A stretch of 64,000 nucleotides of DNA, taken from NCBI GenBank assembly GCA_012845835.1, contig JABAKD010000030.1, positions 1,178,001 through 1,242,000 on the forward strand, read 5' to 3'. Under the pieces are notes generated by a model that did no database searches, was not told the DNA's origin, and worked only from the letters and a program-made list of their open reading frames with translations. This document shows positions 31,467 to 63,700 of the stretch, in pieces. Position numbers and translations under genes: made by a program. Source of the DNA: Undaria pinnatifida. Its lineage: Eukaryota > Sar > Phaeophyceae > Laminariales > Alariaceae. The first letter of the stretch is position 1; every line of letters begins with the position of its first letter.

Positions 31467-32837
31467 CATGTATGTGTGAGCTGTCTTCACGCTAACTCGC
31501 ATTAAATCGGTTATTTTCACCCAACGACATCATCATCATCGTCGTCATCAGTAGAACACCCACCAGCCAGTCAGTGGTTGTCCCAATTCCTTATCCTGCA
31601 GGGATGCAAAATTTTGTGGGTCACAGACTGTGAAAGAGAGAAAACCTAAAACAAATAAATCGCAGATTTGAACAGGGGAAAGCAAATGAAATGGCAGCGT
31701 AATAACAGCAATACAGCAGTAGTAGTAGTAGTAGTGGAATGTTTTGAAGGAAAGCTGGAGTTTGTGGAGAGACATACTGAGTCGTTGGCAGGATGGGAAA
31801 TAGGGGATGGAGGAGATGGCCAGAAATCCGGGGGAGCTTGGTTGAAGTGGAGAGAGAGAGGGACAGGGAAGGGTTGAGAGAGAGACAGGAAGAAGAGTGC
31901 CTTTATTTAGTACAAAACTCTACGTGAAGGTGGGTGCGACCAGGGGTTTTGTAGGGGGTGAGACGTCGGCGAGTTGAAAGGAGGTAAGATACGATAATAC
32001 TTGTTTGTTGGTTGTCATCTCTCGGGGGGGGGGCAGGCTGCTCGTGTTTAACGTCCTTTTTTTTGCACTCACATCTACTTTCCAGCTTTTTCTGGACAAG
32101 CCGTGGTCACATTTGTCGTCCCTTCCCTCCCCTGGTTCTCACCTTCAATTTTATTGCGCATAGGGTTGAAATATCCGACTGCTCGTCGATTTTTCATCGA
32201 GTGTTGCGAACTCACACGCTCTCGCGCTTTCCGCAAGTCAATTTGTGCACAAGGAAAAAAAGTCTTCACGAATTTACACTGACTGCACGACAGCAAGACT
32301 AAGAAATAGTTTTCACTCCGTCCGGTTTTTTCGTATGATATGATGCATTATATTTTCGCGTTTGTTTCGCGACTGACTCGCGATGATTCACGAAACGCGA
32401 AACTAAAACAACAAAATAACAACAATTCGTTTAGTGTGATTTGAAACAAAACTGAGTAAAAAACGAAGGGCTTCGCCTTTTTCACTTTCTTTACTGGTGA
32501 CACTTGTTTCTAGTTTTTTATACGCTGCCACCAAACGGGGGAAATTCTTGGAATAATAGTCTTTCACGTGCCGCATTCGATTTTGTCGCAATTAATACGC
32601 GCTTGTGTTTCAAAAATACAAAAACTAAACAAACGGCGTCAACGAACCATTTCAGAACGGCACCCGCCCACGTTTTATCTACCACGTAATATGAACCTAG
32701 ACCCTAATTATTTTTTGGTCGTACGTACGTAGTTAATTGATACCCACCGGGCACCTGGTATTCGACACACACACATACATGGTGCCGTACGAAGAGGTAG
32801 GTGCGCGATGTTTTTCTTCCTTCTGAGTGAGGGAGAG
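31467..32837. other. Intergenic DNA, no gene seen
   Basis: It contains a TAG/GTA-rich patch (31715-31735), purine-rich DNA (31840-31890), a copy of repeat J (about 32085-32215, inverted copy at 49920-50055) and otherwise unremarkable sequence. The last bases GTGAGGGAGAG before 32838 resemble a polypurine tract. Confidence 0.6.
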
Positions 32838-32929
32838 TGTTATAAGGCTTAGTTAGTTTGGGTAAGCTGTCGGGTAACCTTTTGCAAGTGGTCAATCAAA
32901 CGGACCAATACCCCCTTAATTCCTTGACA
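32838..32929 (+). repeat. Left LTR of miniature element
   Basis: TGTTATAAGGCTTAGTTAGT to TTCCTTGACA. It is shared with the right copy through GGGTAAGCT, TAACCTTTTGCAAGTGGTCA and ACGGACCAAT. Confidence 0.85.
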
Positions 32930-32946
32930 AATGGCGTCGTCGACAG
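32930..32946 (+). promoter_or_regulatory. Primer-binding site of miniature element
   Basis: AATGGCGTCGTCGACAG. It differs at one of 16 bases from the site in the 3.3-kb element at 18105, although the LTRs of the two elements show no similarity I can see. Confidence 0.7.
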
Positions 32947-32961
32947 ACCATGGGTTTTTGG

Positions 32962-32992
32962 GGTCGTGGGTTCAAATCCCACATCCACCATG
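32962..32992 (+). other. tRNA-like T-arm and acceptor fragment
   Basis: GTGGGTTCAAATCCCAC forms a perfect 5-bp T-stem with a TTCAAAT loop. ATCCACCA follows, like a 3' acceptor strand. No matching 5' acceptor (GGTGGAT) or D-arm is present upstream, so it is not a tRNA gene. It may be a tRNA-derived piece captured by the element. Confidence 0.5.
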
Positions 32993-33139
32993 AATACGTA
33001 AACTTTTCAGATTTTCACCATGTCGAACTTGATAAATACTTTCCCCGGCATACCCAGGAAATGAAACGGCTTGGATATATTGGCAGGTCCGCCCGTATAT
33101 CCGGCCGACCTGCTATCCCCCCGTTTGAGAGGGGGAGAG

Positions 33140-33230
33140 TGTTATAAGGCTTCTTAGTTCGGGTAAGCTATTGGCTAACCTTTTGCAAGTGGTCAAACGG
33201 ACCAATTCATACCCCACTAATACCTCAACA
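33140..33230 (+). repeat. Right LTR of miniature element
   Basis: TGTTATAAGGCTTCTTAGTT to ATACCTCAACA, about 91 bp. Confidence 0.85.
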
Positions 33231-33364
33231 CGACGATGGCTTGATTGAGGAGCCCGTACCTGGAGCTTGAAAAAAAAACTAGTGTGTACATAGTTTTTGA
33301 TAAAATTGTCGTCATTCTTGTTTTTTTCGCAACATGGTATGAAATTGTTTTATACCTTATTTAG

Positions 33365-33835
33365 GCGATGGGTTTTGTCATCGGCTTGCACTTTCACTAT
33401 AATACTCATATTCATTTTTTTTGGGTCAACCGTTTTAGCGCATGTTTACCACCGCACTCACTCCTGATATGGGGACAAAACACGTGGAATTACTTTAATC
33501 GATGGGTTTGGTCATCGGCTTGCACTTTCACTATATAATAGTCTATACTAGTAACTGCAGCACTTACAAAATCAGTTTTTTGGAGTTAATTTTGCACCTT
33601 CAGTATAATTATAATACTCAAAATCAGTTTGTTTGGGTTATTGGCCGCTTTAGCACACGTTTAGCACCGCACTCAGGGACAAAACACTTGGAATTGCTTT
33701 AGGCGATGGGTTTTGTCATCGGCTAGCACTTTCACTATATATTATATACTCAAAATCACTTTTTTTTGGGTAAACCGTTTTAGCAGCATGTTTAGCACCG
33801 CACTCCCGATATGTGGACAAAACACTTGAAATTAG
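33365..33835 (+). repeat. Threefold tandem repeat I
   Basis: Units begin CGATGGGTTTTGTCATCGGC (about 33365, 33500 with one change, 33703). They continue GCACTTTCACTATA, then a T run, GGGT..CCG.TTTAGC, GTTTAGCACCGCACTC and GGACAAAACACTTGGAATT. Unit length varies from 135 to 203 bp because of an insertion in the second. The GATGGGTTTTGTCATC segment is itself a short inverted repeat. Confidence 0.8.
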
Positions 33836-36800
33836 AATGGGAAATATACGAGTCGGAAATGGGGGGGGAAACATAACTACTCGAGTGAGAAGCTTCATAA
33901 AAAAGAAAAAAGTGCAAGGTATCCGTTCCTCTTCAGCACGTATTTTGTATGTATGTGGTGTTCCTCTGTTGTTCCTCTGGCAATTAATTGCAGCCTTTCC
34001 TCTTTCCTTTGCTTTCCGATCTCCGCGCATCACATTCTTCAGAAACACAGGTCCTCCTGTCGTTTGTTTCGCTTTGTTTTCTTTTTTCTTTTTCTTCTTC
34101 TTTTTTCTTCCTTTTTCCCTTTTTTTTTCACCTTTCTTATGATAGTCCTATCGTCTGGCTTGATTTTGTTGTGTTCTCGAAATACCCGGTCCGCTAGCAC
34201 GTTTCACTGGCTTTGCCTTCTTTTTTCATGACGAATCGCGACTGTTTGGTTTACTCTACTTCACAGTCGGTGACCACATAATCTTTGTATCTCTCGAGTA
34301 GTGTGAATCAGCACAGACTCTGGGTGTACTGATTTATGTCGTTGGGTATATTATGCAGAAAAAACGGTTTATAGTGCGAAGACAACACGCACACACATAG
34401 TAGGGTGCGCTATCTTGCACGACTGACTCTGTACCGCAGGGACGAACCGATGCATTACGCAGCTGGCAAAGATGAGAGTATCGATCCTAAATTTGCCGAA
34501 CTCACACACAGCTGACGCGTTATTTAGAACAATTTTATATAAAAAGGTACCCTATTATTAGGCGACTTTGTTGGCATGGCGTGGTGAAGCTTACTGCCAT
34601 TTCATTCCGTTGTGGGTTCATATCGCAAAGTAGAAAGGCAACGAAGAAAGCTTTTTAATAAGATCGCAGAGGAACAGAAGGATTCACTCGCACAAAGAGG
34701 CCCCAACCCACCGCGAAAAAAAAAGCTTCCCAAGGTAATCACCCTACCGTAGCCCTCGATGTGTGTGGTCATAACACCCGCCCCCCTCCCCTCGGACGAA
34801 TTTCCATCAAGCACAAAAACTTTTTTTTCCAACAACGGGGAGAAGAGCGTAAGCAGGCGCCGATGTGGGGGTCTACGGGAGTATCTCGACGAGCTACGAG
34901 CTCTTTTTTTGCCATCCATTGCTGTTTCGTGTGCCCCTCTTGCCCCTCTTGCCGTAGGAGATAATACCCTCACCGAAAGTCACATCAGGGGGAGTGTTAT
35001 CTTGCGTGTGTTTTTTACGGTATCTATACCAGGTAGTGAATACGAGCTTGCAACGTTGATGGCAGGCCCTACAACTACCAGTAGGAAGCAGGCAAATTCG
35101 AGTCGTGCGGTAAAGGGCTGGCGAAGAGATAATCCAGTAGGCGAGTCATGATGACCGTTTTTTCATTAAGGGGCGTGTTGGTCGTGCTTTTAGATTAACG
35201 AACAAAACAATGAGCACATTTTGGGGTCAACTCGCTCTCCCACCGACAACACCCTCGGGGGTTTGATCAAAAGCCTATAGTCAGCGCTGACTGGATGGTT
35301 CAGTGGTGGTACATTCGTTATCTTTCTAACAAAAAGGACGACAGTAATACAGAAAGAAGGCTCGTAAACCACACAACGGATTCTACCACGGAATATATAT
35401 ACACGTAAAGGCGGTCGTAGCGGGGGATTATATTCTCACCGCCCACCAGCCCCGTTCATAACGTGTTCTATGTTTTGGCATTATGCGTTACATACGGCGC
35501 CGCGAAGAGTACCAACCAAGAACAACAACCGCTTTTGAAATGTTTTTTTTTTCTTTCTTTTCTGCTTGGTCGCGACATCCCACAACCAGTCATGACGACG
35601 CCTCGTGCCAATAAAACCCTCTAAAACTCCTCATCCCGCCCGCACGTAGACTGTCACTAGGCCGGAGCCCGGGGACACTCAATTGATCACCATCCCAGCT
35701 GCAGAAAACAATACAATAAACAAAAATAAGGCAGCCAACAACCGGCCACAGAACCAACCAATCAACCAACTCATAACATCAATCAATCAATCAAAATCAA
35801 ATCCACCAACTCCTCGGTCAATCAATCAATTGATCTTGACCGACGGCAATTTTTCAATAACTTTTACCTTGACCGACGCGAAACTACTAGGTTTTAGTAT
35901 GGAAGGCTTGGTTCGACACCATTGTACGCTGGCCGTTGGTTTTCCTTGACATGACCGTCTCCTGAAACATTCGCAATTGATTGAGCACGAGCAATCACCC
36001 ACCGCCCCGACACCATTCGAGCCCATCAATGACCCAAAGCAACCAACCGAACAATGACGCAATCAATAAATCAACCAATGCCGCCACCCTTCCATGGCAC
36101 CTAGTGATACTAATTTTACGCGAAAACAGCAAAATTCCACTCACCACGCCGCGCGAAGACGATGGGAATGACGGGAAGGGAAAAAAACAAACCGATCAAA
36201 CAAATATACGAACGAATAAGAAAAAAAAAAAAAACGAAAAAGAAACGAGCCGTAAACAAAGGGGGAACAAAACAATACGAACGCTCGAAGATAGTAAAAA
36301 AACATCCCAGTACCATCACCAGCACCACCACACCGGCACCACCCACCACCTCTTAGAAGAAGGCAAGCATACAGAAGCGCCGCTACGACACACTAATGTA
36401 CACCGTGGTCAACGCCACTAGCCAGAGTCCAGAAAAAAAAAAAAGTAAAACCGATTCCGTCGCCGGGAACAGACGGGCGGGGGGAAGAGGGTGGGGGGGG
36501 GAGGCCTCGCACACACAACGCCGAGGCACAAGATCAATACCGTCTTAGTACTACCATCAACATATGTATGTGCAAGGGGAACCGTGCCGACCTCAGCAGA
36601 AGCAGCAACAGCAACAGCAGCAGCAGCAACGCTGAATCGCTTCCCCGCCACTGCCTCCTCCCGCATTCCTTAAAAGCCGCGACCATGTCCGCGACTAACC
36701 CCTACAGAACAACAGAAAACGAAAGAGCACGACAATCAGACCCTCCTCCTCCCCCCCTCCGTCCTCCCTCCCCTCGTCGCGCATGCGTCTCGTGTAATCG

Positions 36801-37340
36801 AGTGCGATGATAAATAAGCCTCCACCGACGAGATCCACAGCTCCGCCCCCCCCCTACCCGCCCCCGCTCCACGTCAATACCCGTGCCAAGCGATAAAACA
36901 ACACGAAAGACAAAAGAGTCAGAGGGATAAAACACAGAAAGGCAGTGTGCAGTGTGGGGTGTTTCTTGAAGCAGAAGAAAAATACGAAACACTACAAGTA
37001 TCTAACGTAATCAGCCCCGAGACGCATGCCCCCCCCCCGAAGATTCAACTACGTATGGTGGGTTAAACCTCGATTCACCGCTCGCCGACGCGTTCGCCAC
37101 ACCCCTCCCGGGGAATCAGCAGGAAGAGTTCGGCGTGGGCGGATCAAACTGGGGGTGAGGGGGATGGGGGAAAGACTGGCCGCAACATCAACAATAACAA
37201 ACACGTGGGGGGAGGGCGGTTTTGCAAGCACCAGCGAGCCAAGAGAGGCTCTGCCCCTTCGTAGCAGACCCTTTTTAAAGGCCATAATCGAGCACACGAT
37301 ATACAACAAGCAATCTCGTCATGCCCCCCTTCCTCTTTGA
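33836..37340. other. Intergenic DNA, simple-sequence rich, no gene seen
   Basis: Contents: T/C-rich stretch (34075-34135), CAAT/CAACC-rich stretch (35750-35830 and 36050-36080), A-rich 36210-36245, CAC/CAG trinucleotides (36315-36355 and 36595-36635), and C/G runs. Positions 34700-34900 share a few words with the inverted-repeat elements. Short open frames here are compositional. Confidence 0.55.
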
Positions 37341-37588
37341 GTCGTTCTATGGTAGCCCCCCCAATTTTTCTCTTAACGAAGTCGCCGGTTTTGAAACCAG
37401 CTGCCGGACGCATCTCCTGAAAAACGGTGTGTCCCTTGCCCCCCCGACGTCATCGTTCGACCGTCCTCTGCAACCACGAAAATATGTGAAGATTGTGTCT
37501 TCTTCATAGCATTCTTACTCGTGTCGAGCAGCCATGAAACGTTCGTCTAAATTGCAGGTTTTGGGGGGGGGCTATCGTAGAATCAGTC
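37341..37588 (+). mobile_element. MITE-like inverted-repeat element, copy 2
   Basis: It starts GTCGTTCTATGGTAGCCCCC and ends GGGGGCTATCGTAGAATCAG plus TC. It is 248 bp, the same length as copy 1 at 1531-1778. The interior shares CGTGTCGAGCAGCCAT and AACGTTCGTC with copy 3. No clear target duplication is seen. Confidence 0.8.
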
Positions 37589-39913
37589 CTCCCCCCTCGG
37601 TGAAAACCCGATATGAGCCGTCACGCTTTGCATGGATGCGAAGGTCTATGGTCTGAAAGACTGCGGCCATGCATGGCAATGATTACACCCCTACCCCCCC
37701 CCGCCCTTTCCTTCCCGCCCTCCCCTCTTTCCGCCTCTTTATCTGCAAAACCCGAGTTAAAACAGCGCGCTACTGTAGTTTTTGCCACACACACACGAAA
37801 AAAAAAGCGCGGGGGGGGGGAAAGCTCTCGGCACTTGGTTATGTTTATTTGCTCCGGTTTCTATCCCGTCTGCTACTACCACCCGGGATGGAACAGTCCA
37901 ATGACCAACGATCAACCGATAAAATGATTTGTGATTGGCTGGTTGGTTGGTTAATTAAAACTTTATTGATGGATTGATTGGTGGAAAACAATTTGACAAC
38001 GAACGAAAAAAAATAATACTCGCCGTCGCGGTGTGGTGCGGTACACACGGAAATAAAATAATAAACACACATCCGCACACAACCACCCAACCTCCCCCCC
38101 CCCCCCCCCGGCCCCTATCCCTCCCCCCCCCCGCACACACAAAGCACGACAAAAAACAGCACGCACACACAAAAAAAAACGGCACAAACGTGTCAAAAAA
38201 AAAAGAAAACACCACCATCGCACACAACAGTCAATCGATGCGATACCGAAGCTTGGTTTCCCTCTCAAATATGATGCTACCTCCCGCAACCAACCCGCAA
38301 CCAACCCCTCCACATGGCGGAGAGTAACCCCCCCCCCCCTCTCTACACAAACCTTGTTTTGCACTTCGTCGATATCACGACGACACAACATTCGTAAGCC
38401 CCAACCTGAAACCCCCCGCACCCCCGACCCCCGCTCTAACAGCTACTACAGGGGGTATAGACACCGCCTTCACAATACCTAAACTCCACCGAAACAAAAA
38501 TGCCAACCTCAACCGCATCTCCCGAACAGCAAGCATGCACGACTGGAGGGGAAGGGTTGGGGATGGGATACGCGGTGGTTGCGGTGTATCATTTTGCGCC
38601 CCAGCTAGGATACTCGAAAGTACGAGCAACAATACAGCAGCACCTACTACAAGCGGGTGAGCAAGGGCGGCAGGCAAGCGGGTGAGCAAGTGGGCAAGCA
38701 AGCAAGCGAGCAAGCGAGTAAGCAAGCGGGCGAGCAAGCAAGCGAGCAAGCAAGCGAGCGAGCGAGCGAGCAAGCTAGCGAGCAAGCAAGCGAGCAAGCT
38801 AGCGAGCAAGCAAGCGAAGCCACCAACCACACCGCACCTATGTCACAACCTCTCCACCCGAACCAGTCTTTTCGGTCTTCCAATCTCTTCCCCGCACGTA
38901 CTCCCACCCCCCCTCACCCTCGTCCGACTTCTCGCCTGCCCCTCCCGCACACCGTCGTACGACTTGCGCGTGCGACTGTAAAACCGCGGAAAAAACGCCG
39001 CAGGGGGCGAAAATGACGAATATTTCGAAATGTTCCAAGAATAAGCAGGAATATCTCCCCCGTCGGAACATTCCAGGAACACTTTCGGTGTAGGAATACT
39101 CCAGGAATATTCAGAAATAGTCCTAAACCCGCTGGCCCAAAGCAAACACGCCCCACCCCGCGCTCAGCCTCGCCCCACCCGCAGAAGCGAAAGCGGGACA
39201 AAAAATAGAACCGGAAAGAACAGAATTAGAGGAGAAAAAGAAACGAGAACCTTGATAGCCCTCACCAAAACCCACCCCCACCAAATTATCTATCTGGTAT
39301 CGATAGGAATCCGTGGTTTTGGGCGGGCGTCAAGGTCTATTTTGGCTCTAAAAATATGTGCTTGGTGCATGGAGGTGGTCACTCAGAGGACGACACCGCT
39401 GTCCCCCAGTAGCATCCCCAACACCCCCAGATCCACCGCCTACGCGATAATCTCAACCTTCATCGTTACTCCCCAGGCTCGTTTCAAAGTGAGACGAGAG
39501 TCGCTACAGATGTAGTGCCCGCTTCAATCCGCTCCTTACCAGCGCCGCGATCCGCCCGGGAGACTAAGAAGCAACCAAAATAACGCCCTCGCCTACCCAC
39601 CCATCCCCTCTACTCTTCTCCACCCCCCCTGCCCGCGCCAACCCCCCCCCCCGTCAGGCCGTCCGTCGATTCCCCCTTCTACAGTATAAAAAAAGCCGTG
39701 TCGTGCATATCCACCCCCCCCCTCCCGCCACTTATTCGCCTCCCTCAACACCACACCCGAAACCAACCCGACGCTGCCATGCATTAGACCCCTCACCCCC
39801 CGGGATTCAGCGTGAAATGCGGCATTTCCAAGCCGGGGTGGGTGGGTGGGTTGGTGGACGGGCGAGTTACTGTGGAACGGGTGAGGTGGGGTTAAAAGAA
39901 GAACGGTCCTTGG
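37589..39913. other. 3' flank of the EF-hand gene; low-complexity DNA
   Basis: A short family A fragment is at about 37617-37690. C/G runs, CACACA stretches (38060-38180) and an AAGC/GAGC tetranucleotide array (38650-38820) follow. At 39025-39120 there are several AATATTCC/GGAATATT words (TTCCAGGAATATTC). No gene is recognised. Confidence 0.6.
38650..38820 (+). repeat. (AAGCGAGC)n microsatellite
   Basis: A tetranucleotide-type array with units AAGC and GAGC alternates for about 170 bp. All six frames are open, which generates spurious repetitive peptides. Confidence 0.92.
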
Positions 39914-60799
<20,886 letters not shown>

Positions 60800-63700
60800 G
60801 GTCTCCTCGCTCCCTCTCTTCGCTTGCTTGGTTAGCGCCGGGGTATGTTGCCTGGGTCCCTGGCTTGGGCTGGGTGTTGTATTTTTAGCTGGGAAGCGAA
60901 AAACCTGAACTGAATCTGCTGCAGCAGAAAGAGCAGCATGATTGATGTCCTCTCTCGCTCTCTCTCCAAAAATCTTGAAAAGACAAAATCTTGAAAACTC
61001 CTCCAAAAACGGTTCCGATTTGTCAAGTTTTTATGCCTGACGACCACACCGCCATATTATGCCATGTTGTGTGTTGCAACTGATGATCTGTCTGATTATT
61101 AATGATCTGATGATCTATCTGTGTGATGGTTGATTGATTGATGGATGGATCGTGATTTGCTAGGATACGAACGGGTAAGCGGATGGATCTGCATGGATGG
61201 ATGCATGACGCACGCACGACGCAGGCAATGATCAAGGAACGCATGATTCGGCGCGGCTGTTGCATGCACGCGTGTTTGTTGTCTTTTCTTTGATCGAACA
61301 CCCGTGCACATGTTTTTGGCGACAAACTCGTACTTACAGCAGCATCGATCGATTGCTGCAGATAAAACCAACAGCAACAATCACATTGAAATCGAGCGAG
61401 GTAAAATACTGCTGTGCGGACAAAAAAATGTATACGGGGGCAGCGTACCGGTACCGGGCACGAAAGAGCACAGCAAACAGTCGAACAACCAGATAAATAA
61501 TCTTTCCTACGTAGGACACACCACCACCAACTAATAATCTCTCCTCTCGTGGATTACAACAGCGAGGCAAAAAACAGAAAATAACGGCGGAAGTTGTGGT
61601 GGAGCAGGAGAGGCGGAGGAGGGCTGCGGAGAAAATAAGAGGAGAAAAAATAGATAAACAATCGCAATGGCCTTTTGGGCGGGGAGTCCATGGAGCACCG
61701 CAGTATGCCGGGATCTCGCGGGCTGCCGCGGGATATCGCGGGGTCCTACCCGGGGCCTTGCGAAATGTCGCGGGATTCCACCTGGGATTTTGCGAGCTGT
61801 CGCGGGTGCCCATGGGAATTCGCTTGCTTGGGGCATTCTCCGTGCCAACCCACGAGAAACTGCTGGGCAATGTCATGGGATGCCCACACAGGATCCAGGG
61901 TTAGCGTTAGGGCTAGGGCAGGGAATAGAGTTAGGGTTATAGTCTGGTCGCGGGAACAAAGCCAAAACTTGACAGGGGCCACGGGGACTCGCGGGAACAT
62001 AGCAACGCGAGCAGTCGGGCCCCACGTTCACGAACTCGTGGGACAGGCGTGGGATCCTGCGGTGCTTTAAGGATGGTACGAGCCTTCGTTTGTGTTCAAC
62101 GGAAAGGTGCAACTTGCACGGCCTTAGATACATGCCGTACGATAATAATATCAAGGAAGGCATCTTAGATATATCGTTTGATCCTAGATATATGCGAATC
62201 CCCGTGAGATGTAACATGGAGTCCAGTGGGGTTTAGTGCGGGAGGTCCCACGAGACTTCCCGCGGGAAGTGCCATGCGGAGGAAATCGGGCGGAATCAAC
62301 GAGATCCGGCAGGATGCCATCTGGAAACACGCGGAAACGCGCGGGATCCAACAGCATATCCCTCGAGATCCCATCGGGTCCCACGGGACGTTACGCGTGA
62401 CGTCGTGGCGTCGTATGATACATCCACGCGGGTCCTCGGGATCCCAGCGGAGCTCCCACTGGGTTTCGCAAAAACATACCAGGTATGCAAAACTGTACGT
62501 CAGGCTGGGTCAGCCAACAATAGATAGCTTTGTTGCTGTAGACTAGACTGTTCTTCGAATTGTCAGTTTTATTATACCTGGTATTGTTCTCTGTGCGGCG
62601 ATGGGGGGGGAGGGGGGGGCTCCACTGGCGTGACACGAGAGCCGCGGCACCGGCAGCTGCTTCTAGTATCTTATCGTGTACTGCCAGAACCCGAGACCCC
62701 CCCCCCGTGGCCAACTGGCCGGGGCTCTAACATACGCGGTCTCGGGCAACCGAAACCCCCAATGGTAGCAAAAACCATTGACATACCCCCCCAAAAAATC
62801 GCTACCAGGCAACCGCGAACAACAATAATAACAATAAAAAATAACGGTGATACCAATATACCTTGCATGTGTCGCCTCTCCGTTCCACCCACCTTCGAAA
62901 GAAGAAAAAGAGGCGGGCGAGCGGGCGGGCGGGAGGAAACCACAGCAGCAGCAGTAGACAAGCTTCTAACACTGTAGGCCTATCAATGGGCAAGGGAAGT
63001 GTTCCGCTCGTGTGCCCTGCTGTACTCCCAGAGGGCTACCCACGTGGGACGCGTGAAGCCTGGAGAGAGATCACCGCTTCCCTTTGTACCCATAGATCCT
63101 AAGTGTCCATCCGTCGGTACGACCCCCCAGTATTTTAGAAGTATTCTAATTCGTCGGTTTTAAAACAAAACAGACATTTTCGAGGAAATAAATTGTTTTT
63201 TTTATTAGACTCGTCCTGCGTTTCGCATTCTATTGGAACTTCTATGGCTCCAAGTTTGGCAGCAGCAATGCAGCAGTGGTAATTGTCCCGCAGCGCACTT
63301 TTGTCGACGTTAGGCGTTTTCGGACTCCGATTTGATTTCGTCGAGAAAGTTGAGAAAATCCGTTTCCCGTCAAACGTCAACACTAAACTATATACGAAAA
63401 TCCGATAAACGAGGCCGTAGGTGCTCCATGTGGACATTCCTCAAGGTATGGTCCAACGACCTATACCCTTACCAATAATATTAGCATTGCCAATTCGATA
63501 TCCATCAATATATAGGACTCTATGTCGCGGGTTGTACATATAGTCTATGTGTACCATTTCCAACAAAGAAAGTTAACATGTTCCGACTCATGAGATCCAC
63601 AAAATCTGCGATCAATTCTCGCACGATTTTTATTATTTTCACCTTGAATTTGTAGACGTGTTTCTTGCGGGGAAGACAAAGGGGGTCCTTTTACTGCACC

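Larger units (their letters stand above)
32838..33230 (+). mobile_element. Miniature LTR retrotransposon (TRIM-like)
   Basis: Direct repeats 32838-32929 and 33140-33230 (about 91 bp) begin TGTTATAAGGCTT and end GACA or AACA. A primer-binding site AATGGCGTCGTCGACA follows the first. A polypurine tract GAGAGGGGGAGAG precedes the second. The 210-bp interior has no coding capacity but carries a tRNA-like T-arm (32967-32990). A purine tract also precedes the first LTR, so this may be part of a former LTR-internal-LTR tandem, which would explain the lack of a target duplication. Confidence 0.8.

Noticed and set aside
32962-32992. Possible tRNA gene
   Set aside because: Only the T-arm and a 3' acceptor-like strand are present; there is no pairing 5' acceptor, D-arm or anticodon arm.
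38647-39016. Frames rich in SKQASEQ or ACSLACSL
   Set aside because: They are translations of the AAGC/GAGC microsatellite.
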